The notes under the pieces: model-generated
Seen by the model: the letters and a program-made list of their open reading frames with translations, nothing else
What the model was told of the DNA's origin: nothing
Database searches by the model: none
Program-made: the position numbers and the translations under genes
NCBI GenBank assembly: GCA_963575745.1
Contig: CAUYUJ010001447.1
Location: 221,458-285,457 of the forward strand
Length of the DNA: 64,000 nt
From: Prorocentrum cordatum
Lineage: Eukaryota > Sar > Dinophyceae > Prorocentrales > Prorocentraceae
Direction: 5' to 3'
Part shown: positions 10,967-21,782 of the stretch, in pieces
How positions within the stretch are numbered: the stretch's first letter is position 1
Layout of the letters: each line of letters begins with the position of its first letter

Positions 10967-12154
10967 ATGGCAGTGCTTGGCGGGACGCCGTTGAAGAGGA
11001 CATTGCCTTCGAAAAACCCTTCTCCCATTGAGTCGACCCGGGGTAATGCTTCAAAGAGGTGCCGGTTGGATGAGGGATCGGATGATAATGAGGACGGCAC
11101 GGCTGAGAAGGCGGATGCTAAATTTCGCATGACGTCATGTAGTGATGGCAAGCGTTTGTTATGCTTATGCTGTGATCAAATCTTTTTGAGCATTGAGGAA
11201 GGTTCAAAAAATGTTAATACCATCGTCGGCCCGGCAGCTTACACTGACCTCAAGTTGCGTTGGGAGCACAGGGGGTTGAAACTTTGTCCAACTTGTGTTA
11301 CCGGCGTGGAGGCAGCGCAGCGATGCTTTGACAACTTTGCGCATGATGAGGTCGAGAGTGTAGCGGACGCAATGATAGATCGGGATTTCGGTACCGGCGA
11401 AGCCCATGATGGGGCTTATTTTCATATTGGTGTTTGGGGCCGCAGGACATGCCGTACCCTTTTTAAGATGGATAAGACATCGCAGAACATCAGGTCTGAT
11501 TGTGCGGCTCTCTATGACGATGTAGCGATATGCAATGTTATCAGGCGCCATTTCTCCCAAACCAAACTTTCGGCAAAGAGCTCGGCAGCAAGTGTTGAGA
11601 CAGCTACGCTTGAAGACGCTGCTGTTTTAGATTCCACTCCTGAGGCATTGTACGAATTCTTCACGAAAGCACCTGGGATCGGCCCTTTCAAGGCGCAGTT
11701 CTGTTTAGCTTTTGCTGCAGAGCTTTGCGTGCGTGCTACGGCGAGGCATGCTGCAGCAACGAAGCTAGAGCGTTCTTGGGTTGCTGGCTGGGGCACTGGT
11801 GTAACGCTTGATCGCATGCTTCAGAAGGCAGGCCCGGAGACCCAGAAACTCAGGGAAATGTTGCCGAGACAACAAGCAGACGCAAGTTTCGAACGCTCGA
11901 AAGTCTGCGCGGTTTTGTGCTCCATGTTGTACCACTCCAACTTTGGTATGAAGCTGAGGGCAAAATTCAGGTCGCTGATGGGCCAGCGCGGTTTCTTCGG
12001 TGTGCCTTTGTTCTCGCTACTTGATTTAGAGTTTTTGCTTTGTGAAATCCGGAAGTGCTGCGTCACCCACACGAAGAGTTATTATCGTAGCAGTGCCGAC
12101 CGAAAGGCTTATCGCCAGCGGCATCTAGGCAAGATTGTGGAGCCGTGCTGGTAA
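10967..12154 (+). CDS. Unrecognised Cys-pair protein; tentative 5-hmdU/thymine-hypermodification-type helical domain
   Basis: Intronless frame of 395 residues. The first real ATG is 10967 in a favourable GCCATGG context. Seen: a basic/acidic N-terminus, a CLCC pair (about residues 66-69) and a CPTC pair (107-110) that could form a zinc ribbon, and a helix-hairpin-helix-like APGIGPFKAQF (about 235-245). Later come SWVAGWGTGVTL (271-282) and an all-helical C-terminus. The GIGPF plus GWGTG arrangement loosely recalls the helical DNA-glycosylase-like domain of the 5-hmdU kinase and thymine pyrophosphorylase group. Dinoflagellate DNA does contain hydroxymethyluracil. That assignment is an inference and unproved. 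Base composition is clearly less GC-rich than the other genes here, which may mean a different origin or age. Confidence 0.7.
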   Translation: MAVLGGTPLKRTLPSKNPSPIESTRGNASKRCRLDEGSDDNEDGTAEKADAKFRMTSCSDGKRLLCLCCDQIFLSIEEGSKNVNTIVGPAAYTDLKLRWEHRGLKLCPTCVTGVEAAQRCFDNFAHDEVESVADAMIDRDFGTGEAHDGAYFHIGVWGRRTCRTLFKMDKTSQNIRSDCAALYDDVAICNVIRRHFSQTKLSAKSSAASVETATLEDAAVLDSTPEALYEFFTKAPGIGPFKAQFCLAFAAELCVRATARHAAATKLERSWVAGWGTGVTLDRMLQKAGPETQKLREMLPRQQADASFERSKVCAVLCSMLYHSNFGMKLRAKFRSLMGQRGFFGVPLFSLLDLEFLLCEIRKCCVTHTKSYYRSSADRKAYRQRHLGKIVEPCW

Positions 12155-12215
12155 CTATCGCAGTATTCTCGGCGTGCGTCGCTCTCTTTCTGCTTCCTCG
12201 CCCCGCCGCTACTTG

Positions 12216-12470
12216 TCAATGCGTGGCTCTACATGAATCATATTGTCGTCCGCGCGCTGTGCGTTTGTGTCCCCGCCGTCCCCCTCGCTGTTCCGCGCGC
12301 GTGCCCCGTGGGTGCTGTGTCGTGTCGGTTGGTGCCGTGCCGTGTTCGTTTTGTGACTGCCGTGTGGTGCCGTGTCTCTTTCTGGTGCCGTGCTGTGTTG
12401 TCGCCGTGGTGGGCTGCTGCCGCTCCGCGCCGTGCCGTGTCGTGGGTGCTGTGCCGTGTCGTTGTGTGCT
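12216..12470. repeat. Partial copy of the 1348-bp duplication
   Basis: From TCAATGCGTGGCTCTACATG to the start of the 146-bp repeats this matches 14878-15130 and 16226-16478 with a few substitutions. It is rich in GTGCCGTGTCGT-type words. It begins about 60 bases after the stop of the preceding gene. Confidence 0.85.
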
Positions 12471-12738
12471 GTGCCCTCTCTGGTCACCCCCAGCCCCTAG
12501 AGGCCTCGGGCCCCGCCTCTCACGGCGCCTCCCCATGGGTCCCTCCAGAGCGCCCCATCGGGAACTCAAGCGAGAACCCCGTTTTGAAACAGGAGCCGCC
12601 CTCGACCTCATCCTCTGTGCCCTCTCTGGTCCCCCCCAGCCCCCAGAGGCCTCGGGCCCCGCCTCTCACGGCGCCTCCCCTTGGGTCCCTCCAGAGCGCC
12701 CCATCGGGAACTCAAGCGAGAACACCGTTTTGAAACCC
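12470..12738. repeat. 146-bp tandem repeat, array A
   Basis: Nearly two units. Each contains GAGGCCTCGGGCCCCGCCTC, then GGGAACTCAAGCGAGAAC and CGTTTTGAAACAGGAGCC. The same unit forms the arrays at 14035, 15131 and 16479. Unit length 146 is not a multiple of three, so no frame is kept between units. Confidence 0.9.
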
Positions 12739-12746
12739 GAGGGTGG

Positions 12747-12905
12747 ATCGTTCAAGCGAAAAGACGCTCGTTCGAGCGAAAAGGTAATCCGTTCAAGCGA
12801 AAACCAACCGAGCGAAAACCAATCCAGAGAGCAGCAGAGAGCAGCAGAGAACAGCAGAGAGCAGCAGAGAGCAGCAGAGAACAGCAGAGAACAGCAGAGA
12901 GCAGA
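12747..12905. repeat. TTCAAGCGAAAA words followed by AGCAGAGA microsatellite
   Basis: Five or six copies of TTCRAGCGAAAA-like words (12747-12825) lead into an AGCAGAGAGCAGCAGAGAAC microsatellite (12826-12905). A similar AGCAGAGAGCACAG tract lies at 13563-13770. Confidence 0.85.
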
Positions 12906-12906
12906 T

Positions 12907-13122
12907 GGGAACCACGATTTCGGGCTTTTCCGGCCTGGATCTCTCCAAAATCGTGGTTCCCGCCATCCTCGGGGCCGCCGTGGGTCCCAGGGGCGCCAGC
13001 CAGAGCTGGGAACCACGATTTCGGGCTTTTCCGGGCTGGATCTCTCCAAAATCGTGGTTCCCGCCATCCTCGGGGCCGCCGTGGGCCCCAGGGGCGCCAG
13101 CCAGAGCCTGGGGGCGGGGGGT
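12907..13122. repeat. 101-bp repeat with 14-bp hairpin arms, two units
   Basis: The left arm GGGAACCACGATTT (12907-12920 and 13008-13021) pairs perfectly with AAATCGTGGTTCCC (12948-12961 and 13049-13062) across a 27-base loop. The unit tail carries GCCATCCTCGGGGCCGCCGT. Two weaker copies lie at about 13768 and 13868, with one side of the stem mutated. Confidence 0.9.
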
Positions 13123-13490
13123 GCTCTCTGCGCGCTCCATGACTCTCAGCTGGGCCGGCGCCTCCGCGCATGCATGGAGCCTCGGCGCTCGGGGACTAGA
13201 CCGCTACGACGCTTTTTGGTGGCGATGTGCCAGCCTGCACCGCTCCGCCCACCCAGCGGTCTCGTCCTCCCAGCGCGATCTGCAGCATCGACCGACTGCG
13301 ATTTTCTTGGCCACCAGCGTGTCGTTTTGCATTGTTCTGGCTCTCGTGCTGTTTCACCATCGCTCGGCATCTTTCATGCTAAGGTTGTTTAAGCGCATGG
13401 GTCATCATGCTTTTGTGGGCAGTCGGTTCGCGCTGGGGCTGCTGCTGACTGCTCGGATCGCACCTGTGCTAGAAAGTCCATGAGGACTTG
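13123..13490. other. Unique stretch between repeats; possible unrecognised fragment
   Basis: One forward frame here encodes a hydrophobic segment (AIFLATSVSFCIVLALVLF) followed by a basic stretch. It has no recognised family, no clear start and no splice signals. It is the only non-repetitive stretch of this size between 12.2 and 17.2 kb. Confidence 0.3.
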
Positions 13491-13494
13491 AGCT

Positions 13495-14034
13495 TTTCCA
13501 GCCTCGATCTCTCCAAAATCATGGTTCCCGCCATCCTCTGGGCCGCGGGGCCCTGGGAGCGCATAGCAGCAGAGACCACAGAGCAGCAGAGAGCACAGAG
13601 CAGCAAAGAGCAAAGAGCAGCAAAAAGAGCACAGAGCAGCAGAGAGCACAGAGCAGCAGAGAGCACAGAGCAGCAGAGAGCACATAACAGCAGAGAGCAC
13701 AGAGCAGCAGAGAGTACAGAGCAGCAGAGATAGCACAGGGCAGCAGAGAGCACAGAGCACAGAGCCGGGAACCACGAATTCGGGCTTTTCCGGCCTGGAT
13801 CTCTCCAAAATCATGGTTCCCGCCATCCTCGGGGCCGACGTGGGTCCCTGGGGCGCCAGACAGAGCCGGGAACCGGAATTTCGGGGGTTTTCCAGCCTCG
13901 ACTTCTCCAAAATCATGGTTCCCGCCATCTTCTGGGATGCCCTGGGTTCTTTTCGCGCGCGCGCGCCCAGCGGATTTCTTTCGAACGGCCTGCAGTTTTC
14001 GCGCGAATCGATTTCGCGCGGACGGCGGACCCTC
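13495..14034. repeat. Diverged 101-bp repeat copies around an AGCAGAGAGCACAG tract
   Basis: Copies of the CTCTCCAAAATCATGGTTCC half-unit occur near 13510, 13804 and 13910, around a microsatellite at 13563-13770. After 13945 the sequence is GC-rich with a short GCGCGCGCGC run and TTTCGCGCGAATCG. No gene was found. Confidence 0.75.
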
Positions 14035-17000
14035 TTGAAACAGGAGCCGCCCTCAACCTCATCCTCTGTGCCCTCTCTGGTCCCCCCCAGCCCCCAGAGG
14101 CCTCGGGCCCCGCCTCTCACGGCGCCTCCCCGTGGGTCCCTCCAGAGCGCTCCATCGGGAACTCAAGCGAGAACCCCGTTTTGAAACAGGAGCCGCCCTA
14201 GACCTCATCCTCTGTGCCCTCTCTGGTCCCCCCCAACCCCTAGAGGCCTCGGGCCCCGCCTCTCACGGCGCCTCCCCTTGGGTCCCTCCAGAGCGCCCCA
14301 TCGGGAACTCAAGCGAGAACCCCGTTTTGAAACAGGAGCCGCCCTAGACCTCATCCTCTGTGCCCTCTCTGGTCCCCCCCAGCCCCTAGAGGCCTCGGGC
14401 CCCGCCTCTCACGGCGCCTCCCCTTGGGTCCCTCCAGAGCGCCCCATCGGGAACTCAAGCGAGAACACGGCTTGCCGCCGCCGCGGCGTGCTGTGCCGTG
14501 CCGCGTCGCACCGCGCCGTCGGGCCCCTTGGCCTTTGGCGGACAAGGCAGCTGGATATGAGATTTTTGTCATATCCTGGTGGGCCCGCCCGCAGTGTGAG
14601 GCCCAAGAAGCATGGTTACCTCTATTGCCAGGGTGCGTCCTCGATTGCCGCCGGCTGTCGGCCAGGCAGCCCGCTGCCAGCCCGGGAGGGGGTGAGCGAC
14701 GACGACGGGGTATGGGCCGGATGCCCCCAGAGGTCTCCTCACAGAGGCCTCGGGAGAGCCCCCCGGGGGCCTCCGCAGGCCCCCCGAGGCCCAGGACGAT
14801 GCTTAGTTAGGAGGAGTAGGGGGAGGAGGAGGAGGATGCTTTTTCACAAGCACAAGCCGGATCGGCGGCTTTCCATCAATGCGTGGCTCTACATGAATCA
14901 TATTGTCGTCCGCACGCTGTGCGTTTGTGTCCCCGCCGTCCCCCTCGCTGTTCCGCGCGCGTGCCCCGTGGGTGCTGTGTCGTGTCGGTTGGTGCCGTGC
15001 CGTGTTCGTTTTGTGGCTGCCGTGTGGTGCCGTGTCTCTTTCTGGTGCCGTGCTGTGTTGTCGCCGTGGTGGGCTGCTGCCGCTCCGTGCCGTGCCGTGT
15101 CGTGGGTGCTGTGCCGTGTCGTGGTGTGCTGTGCCCTCTCTGGTCACCCCCAGCCCCTAGAGGCCTCGGGCCCCGCCTCTCACGGCGCCTCCCCATGGGT
15201 CCCTCCAGAGCGCCCCATCGGGAACTCAAGCGAGAACCCCGTTTTGAAACAGGAGCCGCCCTCAACCTCATCCTCTGTGCCCTCTCTGGTCCCCCCAGCC
15301 CCCAGAGGCCTCGGGCCCCGCCTCTCACGGCGCCTCCCCTTGGGTCCCTCCAGAGCGCCCCATCGGGAACTCAAGCGAGAACCCCGTTTTGAAACAGGAG
15401 CCGCCCTCAACCTCATCTGTGCCCTCTCTGGTCCCCCCCAGCCCCCAGAGGCCTCGGGCCCCGCCTCTCACGGCGCCTCCCCTGGGTCCCTCCAGAGCGC
15501 CCCATCGGGAACTCAAGCGAGAACCCCGTTTTGAAACAGGAGCCGCCCTAACCTCATCCTCTGTGCCCTCTCTGGTCCCCCCCAGCCCCTAGAGGCCTCG
15601 GGCCCGCCTCTCACGGCGCCTCCCCTTGGGTCCCTCCAGAGCGCCCCATCGGGAACTCAAGCGAGAACCCCGTTTTGAAACAGGAGCCGCCCTAGACCTC
15701 ATCCTCTGTGCCCTCTCTGGTCCCCCCCAGCCCCTAGAGGCCTCGGGCCCCGCCTCTCACGGCGCCTCCCCTTGGGTCCCTCCAGAGCGCCCCATCGGGA
15801 ACTCAAGCGAGAACACGGCTTGCCGCCGCCGCGGCGTGCTGTGCCGTGCCGCGTCGCACCGCGCCGTCGGGCCCCTTGGCCTTTGGCGGACAAGGCAGCT
15901 GGATATGAGATTTTTGTCATATCCTGGTGGGCCCGCCCGCAGTGTGAGGCCCAGGAAGCATGGTTACCTCTATTGCCAGGGTGCGTCCTCGATTGCCGCC
16001 GGCTGTCGGCCAGGCAGCCCGCTGCCAGCCCGGGAGGGGGTGAGCGACGACGACGGGGTATGGGCCGGATGCCCCCAGAGGTCTCCTCACAGAGGCCTCG
16101 GGAGAGCCCCCCGGGGGCCTCCGCAGGCCCCCCGAGGCCCAGGACGATGCTTAGTTAGGAGGAGTAGGGGGAGGAGGAGGAGGATGCTTTTTCACAAGCA
16201 CAAGCCGGATCGGCGGCTTTCCATCAATGCGTGGCTCTACATGAATCATATTGTCGTCCGCACGCTGTGCGTTTGTGTCCCCGCCGTCCCCCTCGCTGTT
16301 CCGCGCGCGTGCCCCGTGGGTGCTGTGTCGTGTCGGTTGGTGCCGTGCCGTGTTCGTTTTGTGGCTGCCGTGTGGTGCCGTGTCTCTTTCTGGTGCCGTG
16401 CTGTGTTGTCGCCGTGGTGGGCTGCTGCCGCTCCGTGCCGTGCCGTGTCGTGGGTGCTGTGCCGTGTCGTGGTGTGCTGTGCCCTCTCTGGTCACCCCCA
16501 GCCCCTAGAGGCCTCGGGCCCCGCCTCTCACGGCGCCTCCCCATGGGTCCCTCCAGAGCGCCCCATCGGGAACTCAAGCGAGAACCCCGTTTTGAAACAG
16601 GAGCCGCCCTCAACCTCATCCTCTGTGCCCTCGCTGGTCCCCCCCAGCCCCCAGAGGCCTCGGGCCCCGCCTCTCACGGCGCCTCCCCTTGGGTCCCTCC
16701 AGAGCGCCCCATCGGGAACTCAAGCGAGAACCCCGTTTTGAAACAGGAGCCGCCCTCAACCTCATCCTCTGTGCCCTCTCTGGTCCCCCCCAGCCCCCAG
16801 AGGCCTCGGGCCCCGCCTCTCACGGCGCCTCCCCATGGGTCCCTCCAGAGCGCCCCATCGGGAACTCAAGCGAGAACCCCGTTTTGAAACAGGAGCCGCC
16901 CTCAACCTCATCCTCTGTGCCCTCTCTGGTCCCCCCCAGCCCCTAGAGGCCTCGGGCCCCGCCTCTCACGGCGCCTCCCCTTGGGTCCCTCCAGAGCGCC

Positions 17001-17203
17001 CCATCGGGAACTCAAGCGAGAACCCCGTTTTGAAACAGGAGCCGCCCTCAACCTCATCCTCTGTGCCCTCTCTGGTCCCCCCCAGCCCCTAGAGGCCTCG
17101 GGCCCCGCCTCTCACGGCGCCTCCCCTTGGGTCCTTCCAGAGCGCCCCATCGGGAACTCAAGCGAAAACCCCGTTTTGAAACAGGAGCCGCCCTCAACCT
17201 CAG
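14035..17203. repeat. 1348-bp tandem duplication with 146-bp repeat arrays B, C and D
   Basis: A 665-bp segment at 14466-15130 is repeated at 15814-16478 with about one visible substitution (14603 versus 15951, A to G). It is flanked by arrays of the 146-bp unit at 14035-14466, 15131-15814 and 16479-17203. ORF-like starts in array D (16689, 16835, 16981, 17127) are exactly 146 apart. The near identity implies a recent duplication or an assembly collapse/expansion. Frames through it are repeat artefacts. Confidence 0.9.
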
Positions 17204-17429
17204 GACGCTTTTTCACAAGCGCAAGCCGGATCGGCGGCTTTCCATCACATCATACCATTACTTCGCCTCATCCGCTTACCTTGCTCATATCATTATGGGT
17301 TCGAGCGCGGTGGTGTTGGGGATCACCGCGCACTCCATTATCGGCCCTGGGCTGCCGCCGTAGAGGGCCTCCTCTCTCGCCATGGATGCAGACTGTGGGC
17401 GGCCGCTGTAGAGGGCCTCCCCGCCTGCC
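17204..17429. other. Upstream region of the four-exon gene with a short duplication
   Basis: It begins with GCTTTTTCACAAGCGCAAGC, also found inside the 1348-bp repeat. It ends with two similar blocks, each containing GTAGAGGGCCTCC and GCCATGGATG. The second block supplies the start codon of the gene. The first ATG (17382) is in another frame and soon reaches a stop. Confidence 0.6.
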
Positions 17430-20400
17430 ATGGATGTGGACATTGCGCAGGCCCTTTCCCCAGATTGCCCAGAGCTGGCCCGGGAGCCTCATGTCACTAT
17501 GGGCGCGGTGAATCAGTTCAACGCCCTGGGTAAGCATAGTGATATCGGGTCGAGCAGCTGTGCTTTATTCGTTGCCCGTGAGATCGAACACTTCTTGCAA
17601 TGCGGAGGGCCTCCGCTGCATTTTGAGGAGGAAAGCATGTCAGCGTGTTGCACGCGCCTGAAAGCGGCGGTGACGGCCCGCGATGAGCGTGGCGCCGCAA
17701 GTGCTTCGGGGGAGTGGGTTGCGAACGAACTGTCTCGTGGCGGTATGCACGTCAAGCTTCATTGCGTGACGGGCCACAGCCATTTCCGGCAGGTTCTTCC
17801 ACAAGGATACCCCCGTGAGCTCAGCCGCCGGTACGCTGCGTCTTGCACGGCGTATCCGTTATCCGTGAACTTGTCTTCGAATGAGATCACGGGGAACACG
17901 TTCGGCATCTTCGCGTACTACAACTTCGCGGGTCAGCCAACGGTCACGGTGCTGGACCCGCACGGATGGAGCAACGGCCCCAGCCGCCCCCGCACGGGCA
18001 TGCTGCGGGCCGTGTTCACAGGCGCCGCCCCCCTGCACGATCTCGCTGCGTGGGTGTGCAAGACGCACTTGCGCAAATGCGCGTGCTACGACACGCATGT
18101 TGAGATCGTGGAAGCCAGGGCGCCGTGGGATGAGGCCGCGATCCAGGCGGAGCTGTTTTGGCAAGTTGGCACTGCGCTGCTGGCCCGAAAGTGGATGCCC
18201 AAAATCGAAGACGTGGCCGAGGTGGGCACTTTGGTGGAGCAGGGCAGGCGGATGTGGCGCCTTTCGCTTGCAGAGGGTGGTCCGCCTCTGTGGGCTGTGG
18301 CTTTTGGCGTCGCCGTCCTTCACAGCCTTCGTTCTGAGGGCATGCGCAGAGGCTTCGTCGATTCGTTCCTCGCGGTGTCGGCCGACGAGTGGTCCGAGGA
18401 CAGAATGCAGCAGTTTCTCGCCGACGTCATGGGTTCGGTCGGGCTTGGTTGCTCCGAGGCGCAGTCCGGGGGCGCCCGCTCTTGGGCGCTCAGCGGCTCG
18501 AGCGCGCGCCGGGTCGGGGGGATCATGTGCGAGTCCATGGCGGCCGCGAGCAACGGGCACCGCGAAGAGGAGGCGGAGCTGGACCGCATCGCTTCCGGGA
18601 TGGCCGAGATTTTGCCAGTCGACTTGCGCAGTTGCATGCGCAAGCTGCGCGGGTGGATGCTCGTCGACGGGAGCGCCGCCGCGGCGCGGTCGTGGGCGCG
18701 CGGCAACCGCATGTCGGCGGGCAACGAGGCGTGCTACCGCATGCTGGGCTCGCCAGACCCGGACACGTTCATCGAGAACCTTGGCGGCGACCCCGCGGTC
18801 AGCATGAGCCTCGACTACGGCGTTTGGATGGCCGGCATTTTGGGCGTCGTCGAGCACAAGATGAAGGGGCGCGACATGGAGAGCTTGTTGCCGGACCCGA
18901 GCGACTGGATCAATGCGTGCGTCGAGGAGGTGCGAACTGCGCCCGCCCGGGAGCTCCCGCGCGGCGCCTCGCCGTTGCAGAAGCTCACGCACATGGAGCC
19001 GGAGGGCCCCTGCAAGTGGGCGGAGTTGGAGAATATCGTGTCGGCGGAGGCGGCTGAGGGCCCCCAGGAGGAGCACGTCCGCGCGCTGCGCGGGTGGGTG
19101 GAGCTGCAGGTCCCGTCGCAGGGCCGCGGGCCGGTGCCGGCATCCGTGGTCGGCCGCCTCGTCGGGCGGTTGGCGCGGGATTGCGCGGAGGGCCGCTGGG
19201 AGGACGCGCTCGTGTTCTCTAAGGCGCTGACCGCGGTCGTGGGCAGCTGGGGCGAGGTCGGGGAGGTTGGCGAAGCCTCGGCTGCGCCGCTGGCGCAGCA
19301 CCTGCCGGGCGTGCTGCTCGGCGTCGCGGAGGCCTTCGCGGTGGATGCCTGCGGGGGCGACGAGGGGCAGGGTGAGGCCCTCGAGGCGTCGCCGTTGCCG
19401 GTGCTGGCCACGACGCTCTGCGGCGCCCTGCGGCTGCTGCCGCCGAGCCTCGGCGGCGCGTTCGCGGATGCGATGCTCCGCGCGGGGGGGCTGCTTTCAG
19501 GCGCCCCGGAGGGCTTGTCTGGGCTTCTCTGTGGCGCCACGGCGGCGCGGGTGCCGGGTGGCACTCCCTGCGGCGACCGCGGGCTCTTCTTGCAGCTGCA
19601 GGCCCGCCGCGCCTTGAGCTCGCTCCTAGCCGAAGTCCTGGAGAGCGCGTCGGCCGGCGTCCGCGCGCAGTGCGAGGCCGACTTGCTCGCGTGCGAGCCC
19701 GGCGCGAGCCCCCTCGTGGATCTGCTCGTGCGCGGGCGACCGGACCGCGGAGGGGATGGGAGAAGACGATGTCTTTGCGGATTTCTTTGATCAGCGCCGG
19801 CACCCCCTGGCGGCGCCCATGGCGCGCTCGTCGCGCTGGGGCAGGGGGGGGCAACGCCGATCTCAGAGATCCGCGCGGACCTCTGAACTGTTCGTTTTCC
19901 TTGCCTCCAGGACCTGGAGCACCACGAGGTCCTGGTGGAACTGCTGTGGCGCGGCCTGCACGGCCTGCGGCGCGCGGGCGACCAGGCGGGCGAGACCCCC
20001 GCGGTGAACTGGCTGAGAGGCGCCATCGGAGCCGAGTCGTGCCAGAAGCTGGAGAGGGTGTCCAACCAGCAGTTGAACGAGTGGGTCACCGACATAGCCT
20101 TGCAGCTGAGCCAGCGCGGGCATTCGGCTCAGGGAAGGATACCGATATCCCGGGTCGTCCTGGGGTGTCCTCGGCACCGCGGCTGCATTCGCCTCGGAAT
20201 CCTGGTCGCGACGCACCCCTGGAAAGGTCCAGCGAGTAGTGGTGCCAGTATCCCTCCGATTGTCTCAGGCACGAGGTCGCGCCCATGCCAGAATGCGCGC
20301 TCGCCTGGGGCGGCCTCGAGCTGGCAAGGTGCAAGGTCACGTTCACGGCCCGCGGCCTTCTTGTCGACTCGGACAACGTGGGCTTCGAGGTGCCCTGGGC

Positions 20401-21584
20401 CTGGGTGTCGGAGCCGCGGGCAGCGGCGGAGCGGGGCATGCCCTTGCTCCTGCGGGCCGACGCGGCGGAGCTGCGCAAGCTCGGCGTCCTCACCGAGGTC
20501 GCCGCCGAGCTCGTGGGGCAGGAGGCGGTGGAGATGAGGGTGGCGTCTGACGCAGCGGACGTCGCGGAGGCGCTCGAGAGCGTCCGCCGACTGCTGGCGG
20601 CGGACAAGCGGCCCGCTGAGGGGTCCGGCAGCCTGGTGGCCGCCAAGAGGCCCCGCCAGGAGGCGCAGGAGCCGCCGCCGGCCGAGGAGGCACAGGAGGC
20701 ACAGGAGCCGCGTGAGGATGAGGAGCCGGCCGGGGTGGCCGAGGAGCCGGCCGAGCAGCCGCCGCTGGCGGCGGACAAGCGGCCCGCTGAGGGGTCCGGC
20801 AGCCTGGTGGCCGCCAAGAGGCCCCGCCAGGAGGCACAGGAGCCGCCGCCGGCCGAGGAGGCACAGGAGGCACAGGAGCCGCCGGAGGATGAGGAGCCGG
20901 CCGGGGTGGCCGAGGAGCCGGCCGAGCAGCCGCCGCTGGAGGAGGATCCGGCCGAGGAGGCGCAGGTCGAGGCGGCAGCCCCAGCCGAGGGGGCGGCGCC
21001 AGTCGCTGGCGACGGGGGCGACGAGGACGGAGGATGCGCGCGGGAGTACAGACAGCGGTTCGACTACGACATCGACGTTGCGCGGGAGCTGCTGCAGAGG
21101 ATCCCGCAGATGCTCGACCTACGGCGCGAACTGGAGGACAGGGCGGGCGTCCATTTCCTCCTCAGTATTCCCCGACCTTGAGGAGAGTTTCCGTTGTGTG
21201 TCCCCCTGGGGGGTTCTGGGGGGGCACCCCCCGAGATCTGGCCCCAGGCGCTGCAAGAAGCGCCCGAGACAGCTCAAGATGGCCCCAAGACGGCCCCAAG
21301 AGGGGCCCAAGAGCAGGACCACGAACCAAACATTCGAGTCACCTGCCTCAAGAAATCCCCAGAACGCCCCAAGAGGACCCCAAGATGCCCCAATAATTGC
21401 CCAGGAGGCCTCCAAGAGGCCCCAAGAGGCAGCTCCTTCCTTGCCCCTGCCATTCTCACCAATCATCCCCACCTCTCCTCCCGCAGAGGCGGCGGCGGAG
21501 GGCGAGGGAGAGTGCCCGCTGGCCCAGGCCAAGAAGGATGACATCCGTCGGCTGGCGGAGGAGTTGCGCAGATCCAATTCTTGA
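17430..21584 (+). CDS. Four-exon gene, 1166-residue protein of unknown function
   Basis: Predicted exons are 17430-19727, 19911-20119, 20269-21164 and 21487-21584. All junctions keep phase (0, 2, 1) and sum to 1167 codons. Introns are GT-AG, GC-AG and GT-AG, with pyrimidine-rich acceptors TTGCCTCCAG, GATTGTCTCAG and CTCCTCCCGCAG. The N-terminal 200 residues contain GSSSCALF (Cys44) and VLDPHGW (His178), an order that recalls papain-fold Cys proteases; this is only a suggestion. Residues 200-830 are helical with no recognised family. The exon-3 product holds a duplicated 57-residue acidic/Pro segment with AAKRPRQE, a possible nuclear localisation signal. The last exon is charged and coiled-coil-like. 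Codons strongly favour C/G at position three. Function unknown. Confidence 0.65.
20594..20935 (+). repeat. In-frame 171-bp duplication inside exon 3
   Basis: Copies at 20594-20764 and 20765-20935 each encode 57 residues starting LAADKRPAEGSGSLVAAKRP. They differ by a handful of bases, for example Arg versus Pro before EDEEPAG. The length is a multiple of three, so coding is preserved, which supports the exon being translated. Confidence 0.9.
21240..21440. repeat. TCTTGG-family repeat, reverse orientation, inside intron 3
   Basis: CCAAGA words every 10-15 bases (CAAGATGGCCCCAAGACGGC and similar) fill the middle of the 322-bp third intron (21165-21486). It is the only clearly inverted copy of this family in the window and shows that the repeat is tolerated in an intron. 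Confidence 0.8.
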
Positions 21585-21782
21585 CGCTTCGCGCATCCCA
21601 GCCAGCCCAGCCAGAGACGATATTATTTTGATTTGGGCAGTGTACGCCTCTTTTCGGCGGCTGCCGTCGGAGGGGTAGGGGGTAGGAGGTAGCAGGATAG
21701 GTAAAACCCCCGAAAGGTGAGAAGGGGGGTAAATGGAAGAGGAGATGCTCTCAACCATTTCCGCCCAGGGGGCTGGTGGGAT
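21579..21782. mobile_element. Short element with inverted ends, copy 2
   Basis: The left flank TTCTTGACGCTTCGCG is followed by ATCCCAGCCAGCC (21595-21607). The right end is GGCTGGTGGGAT (21771-21782). The body shares GGTAGGGGGTAGG and GGAAGAGGAGATGCTC with copy 1. The TGA stop of the preceding gene (21582-21584) lies within the shared left flank, so the element may supply that stop. Near its right end, CCATTTCCGCCCAG (to 21768) is a good 3' splice site. Confidence 0.6.

Noticed and set aside
12145-13392. 415-codon ORF
   Set aside because: Built across the 1348-bp-repeat fragment, 146-bp repeats and the AGCAGAG microsatellite. No conserved segment.
17859-20095. Long minus-strand frames opposite the four-exon gene
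   Set aside because: High GC with C/G third positions removes stops on the antisense strand; residues are Arg/Pro/Ala-rich and there is no motif. The plus strand has phase-consistent introns.
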